A stretch of DNA of 64,000 nt, taken from positions 28,093,501-28,157,500 of the forward strand of contig NC_068559.1 of the NCBI RefSeq assembly GCF_022201045.2, in the 5' to 3' direction. A program made the position numbers and the translations under genes. Below the pieces are notes generated by a model. The model was not told where the DNA came from. It made no database searches and saw only the letters and a list, made by a program, of their open reading frames with translations. This document shows positions 62,170 to 64,000 of the stretch, one piece after another (position 1 is the stretch's first letter; each line of letters starts with the position of its first letter). The stretch is from Citrus sinensis. Its lineage: Eukaryota > Streptophyta > Magnoliopsida > Sapindales > Rutaceae.

Positions 62170-63350
62170 TTTTTTTTCATATAATACATCATAAGGTACA
62201 ATAAAATTGATTAAGATGTTTCAATTTAGAATATCAAAGGGTGGTATTCACTTGAACATGATTTATGTTATGATAAAATACTATCGTATTTATGTTTGTT
62301 GATATGTTTATTTATTATTTATTTAATATTTAAAATTTACAAGGGTACAAATGCAAAAGTAATGGTTTTCAAATCTTTTAAGCTAGGAAAAAAAAGGCAA
62401 CTCAATTCTTATTATTAAAGAATTAGAAAAAAAAAACAAATATGTTGTTTAGACTCAATTCATTTAACAAAAACAATTCATTTAGACTCAATCATTTAAC
62501 TCTATTTAGAATCATACTAGTTTAAGTTTATTCAAATTTCAAATTAAAAAAAACAAACACTATCGAAGTATAACTAACTACATTTTAACTTTTTAATTAG
62601 TCATAAACGGAGTGTATATTTTTTGCTTTTTTTTGTCAATATTTTTTTTTTGAGCTCAACAAAAGTATTCTCAATATATATGGTGTGAAAACAATGATAA
62701 GTTAATACATATTAACCTTCCGAAAAAAAAAGACGACTAGTTTTCAAGTAGCTTTATTTAATTGGCCATTCAAATTTAAATTATGGAGATGTTAAAAAGT
62801 TTATTTGAGCTTTGTCCACCCAAAACATAAATATAAAAATAAAAATTTCTAAAAAGAATGTTAATGATATAATAGGTAAGATATGTTTTTTTAATTAAAA
62901 TAAATAGTATTTTCAAACAAAAAAATAAAAATATTCTTTTTCGCATATTGAGACATCTAATTTTTTTTTTTAAAAAAACCTCCTCCTCAATTTTTTTTCT
63001 ATAACTTGCGGATACTTATGAGCTATAAAAATCAATTACATGTTTACATATTTATACATCCAAAAGAAATCCAAGACAATTGAATTTATGATTAGCACTT
63101 TTATTATTGTATTTTATTCAAGGTTTAGGGTTTCCGCTAACCACATTTCAGATTGTATTAGAAGTTTAATTTGTATAGCATTTTGTATATATAATTATTG
63201 GTATTCTACTTATTGGCTGCAGGACTTAACAGCCCGTCTGGCTATGTTTAGTGTCATATATTACCAATCATAAATTTATAATCCTATCAAATAAGAGCCA
63301 ACGGGACTCTAATACTTTTGCAATTGGCCGGCTCGATGTAGAAATTTGAG
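62170..63350. other. AT-rich intergenic region
   Basis: No gene, RNA or delimited element is visible. The open frame at 63040-63273 has no recognisable domain. Confidence 0.5.
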
Positions 63351-63525
63351 TAATGATAGATATTTCACAAATTTATCGTAAGTAATGTAACATATAATTT
63401 ATTATTCATTAAGTAGTTAATAACTTTTTATAAGTTCCAATTGAATTAATTAGTTATCTAACACCACTTAATGAATATCACATTATTTGTGAATAAAATT
63501 TTGGAATATCTAGCGCTACTTGTAA
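63351..63525. mobile_element. MITE of the GAGTAATGATA family (diverged)
   Basis: The left end GAGTAATGATAGATATTTC pairs with the right end, reversed AGTAGCGCTAGATATTCC, and with TTTGTGAATAAAATTTT next to it. It resembles 48466-48657. No clear target duplication. Confidence 0.45.
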
Positions 63526-64000
63526 AAATAAAAAATAAAATAAAATATTTAATTTGACAATTGTTGTTACTTTCATTGCTGTTGGATTTAATGTTTCAAT
63601 CATAAAATAGTAATTATGTATGATATAGAACAAGTGAAATGGAGAATAATTAAGTAGACTGGATTTTAATGAAAACAAATATACAACAGGGACGTATTGG
63701 CTAATCTTTAAAACAACAGGGACTAGTTAAACAATTAACTTAAATAGTAGGGTCTAAATAAATATTTATATGCAACAAGAGTAAATTCATACCACTGCAT
63801 GGTATATAATCGAAATTTCGATATTACATATTATATATACATGGTCAAAAAGTTATGTAGTCCATACGTTTACTTTTTTTATAAAAAAAATTTAATCTAT
63901 GCAGAAATGTAACTCTTTACAGAAAGAGTTTTAAGTAAATATTTATCCGCCTGAGATAAGAACTAATATTTATATGATCAATATGGATTTTTTTTAAACA

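Overview
This is a nuclear window from a eudicot plant. The genes are split by GT-AG introns, the gaps are very AT-rich and full of small transposons and simple repeats, and the proteins are plant-specific: PsbQ-like NDH subunit, NAC, R2R3-MYB and a SHORT ROOT IN SALT MEDIUM 1 homologue. A woody dicot such as Citrus would fit, but that is only an impression. There is no sign of bacterial, CRISPR or organellar content.

Layout. 1-66: last codons of a membrane protein, probably CASP-like (+). 465-1171: PNSL2, a lumenal subunit of chloroplast NDH (-). 4535-5705: a NAP/NAC029-type NAC factor (-). 11374-21731: a 21-exon RSA1/EMB1579 gene related to CCAR1 (+). 22409-24004: an intronless TPR+SET protein (-). 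28202-34599: the 16-exon gene for APC2 of the anaphase-promoting complex (-). 34877-39681: a decayed Copia retrotransposon between two direct repeats. 40001-41659: mitochondrial uncoupling protein 3 (+). 42737-45004: a broken reductase pseudogene of the cinnamoyl-CoA/phenylacetaldehyde reductase type (+). 52538-54083: a MIXTA-like R2R3-MYB (-). From 54.2 kb to the end I find no gene.

The genes are unrelated housekeeping and regulatory loci, not a pathway. CASP-like, PNSL2 and UCP3 match a run of neighbours in Arabidopsis (At1g14160-At1g14150-At1g14140), so this looks like an old syntenic block opened up by other genes and transposons.

The most informative non-genic content is a set of transposons that can be delimited by target-site duplications. 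They are two hAT-type elements (9901-10667, 56209-56903), Mutator-type elements with 9-bp duplications (26039-26573, 46181-47350, 49186-49387), a related foldback (54487-55120), a Harbinger-type MITE (25324-25570) and two tRNA-type SINEs (48102-48242 on -, 55809-56139 on +). The second SINE carries three hairpins in a row over its internal promoter. The 1.17-kb Mutator-type element encloses a broken Asn/Lys/Ile-rich reading frame that I do not recognise. Exon borders were set by hand from splice consensus and reading-frame continuity; every multi-exon model given stays in frame from start to stop.
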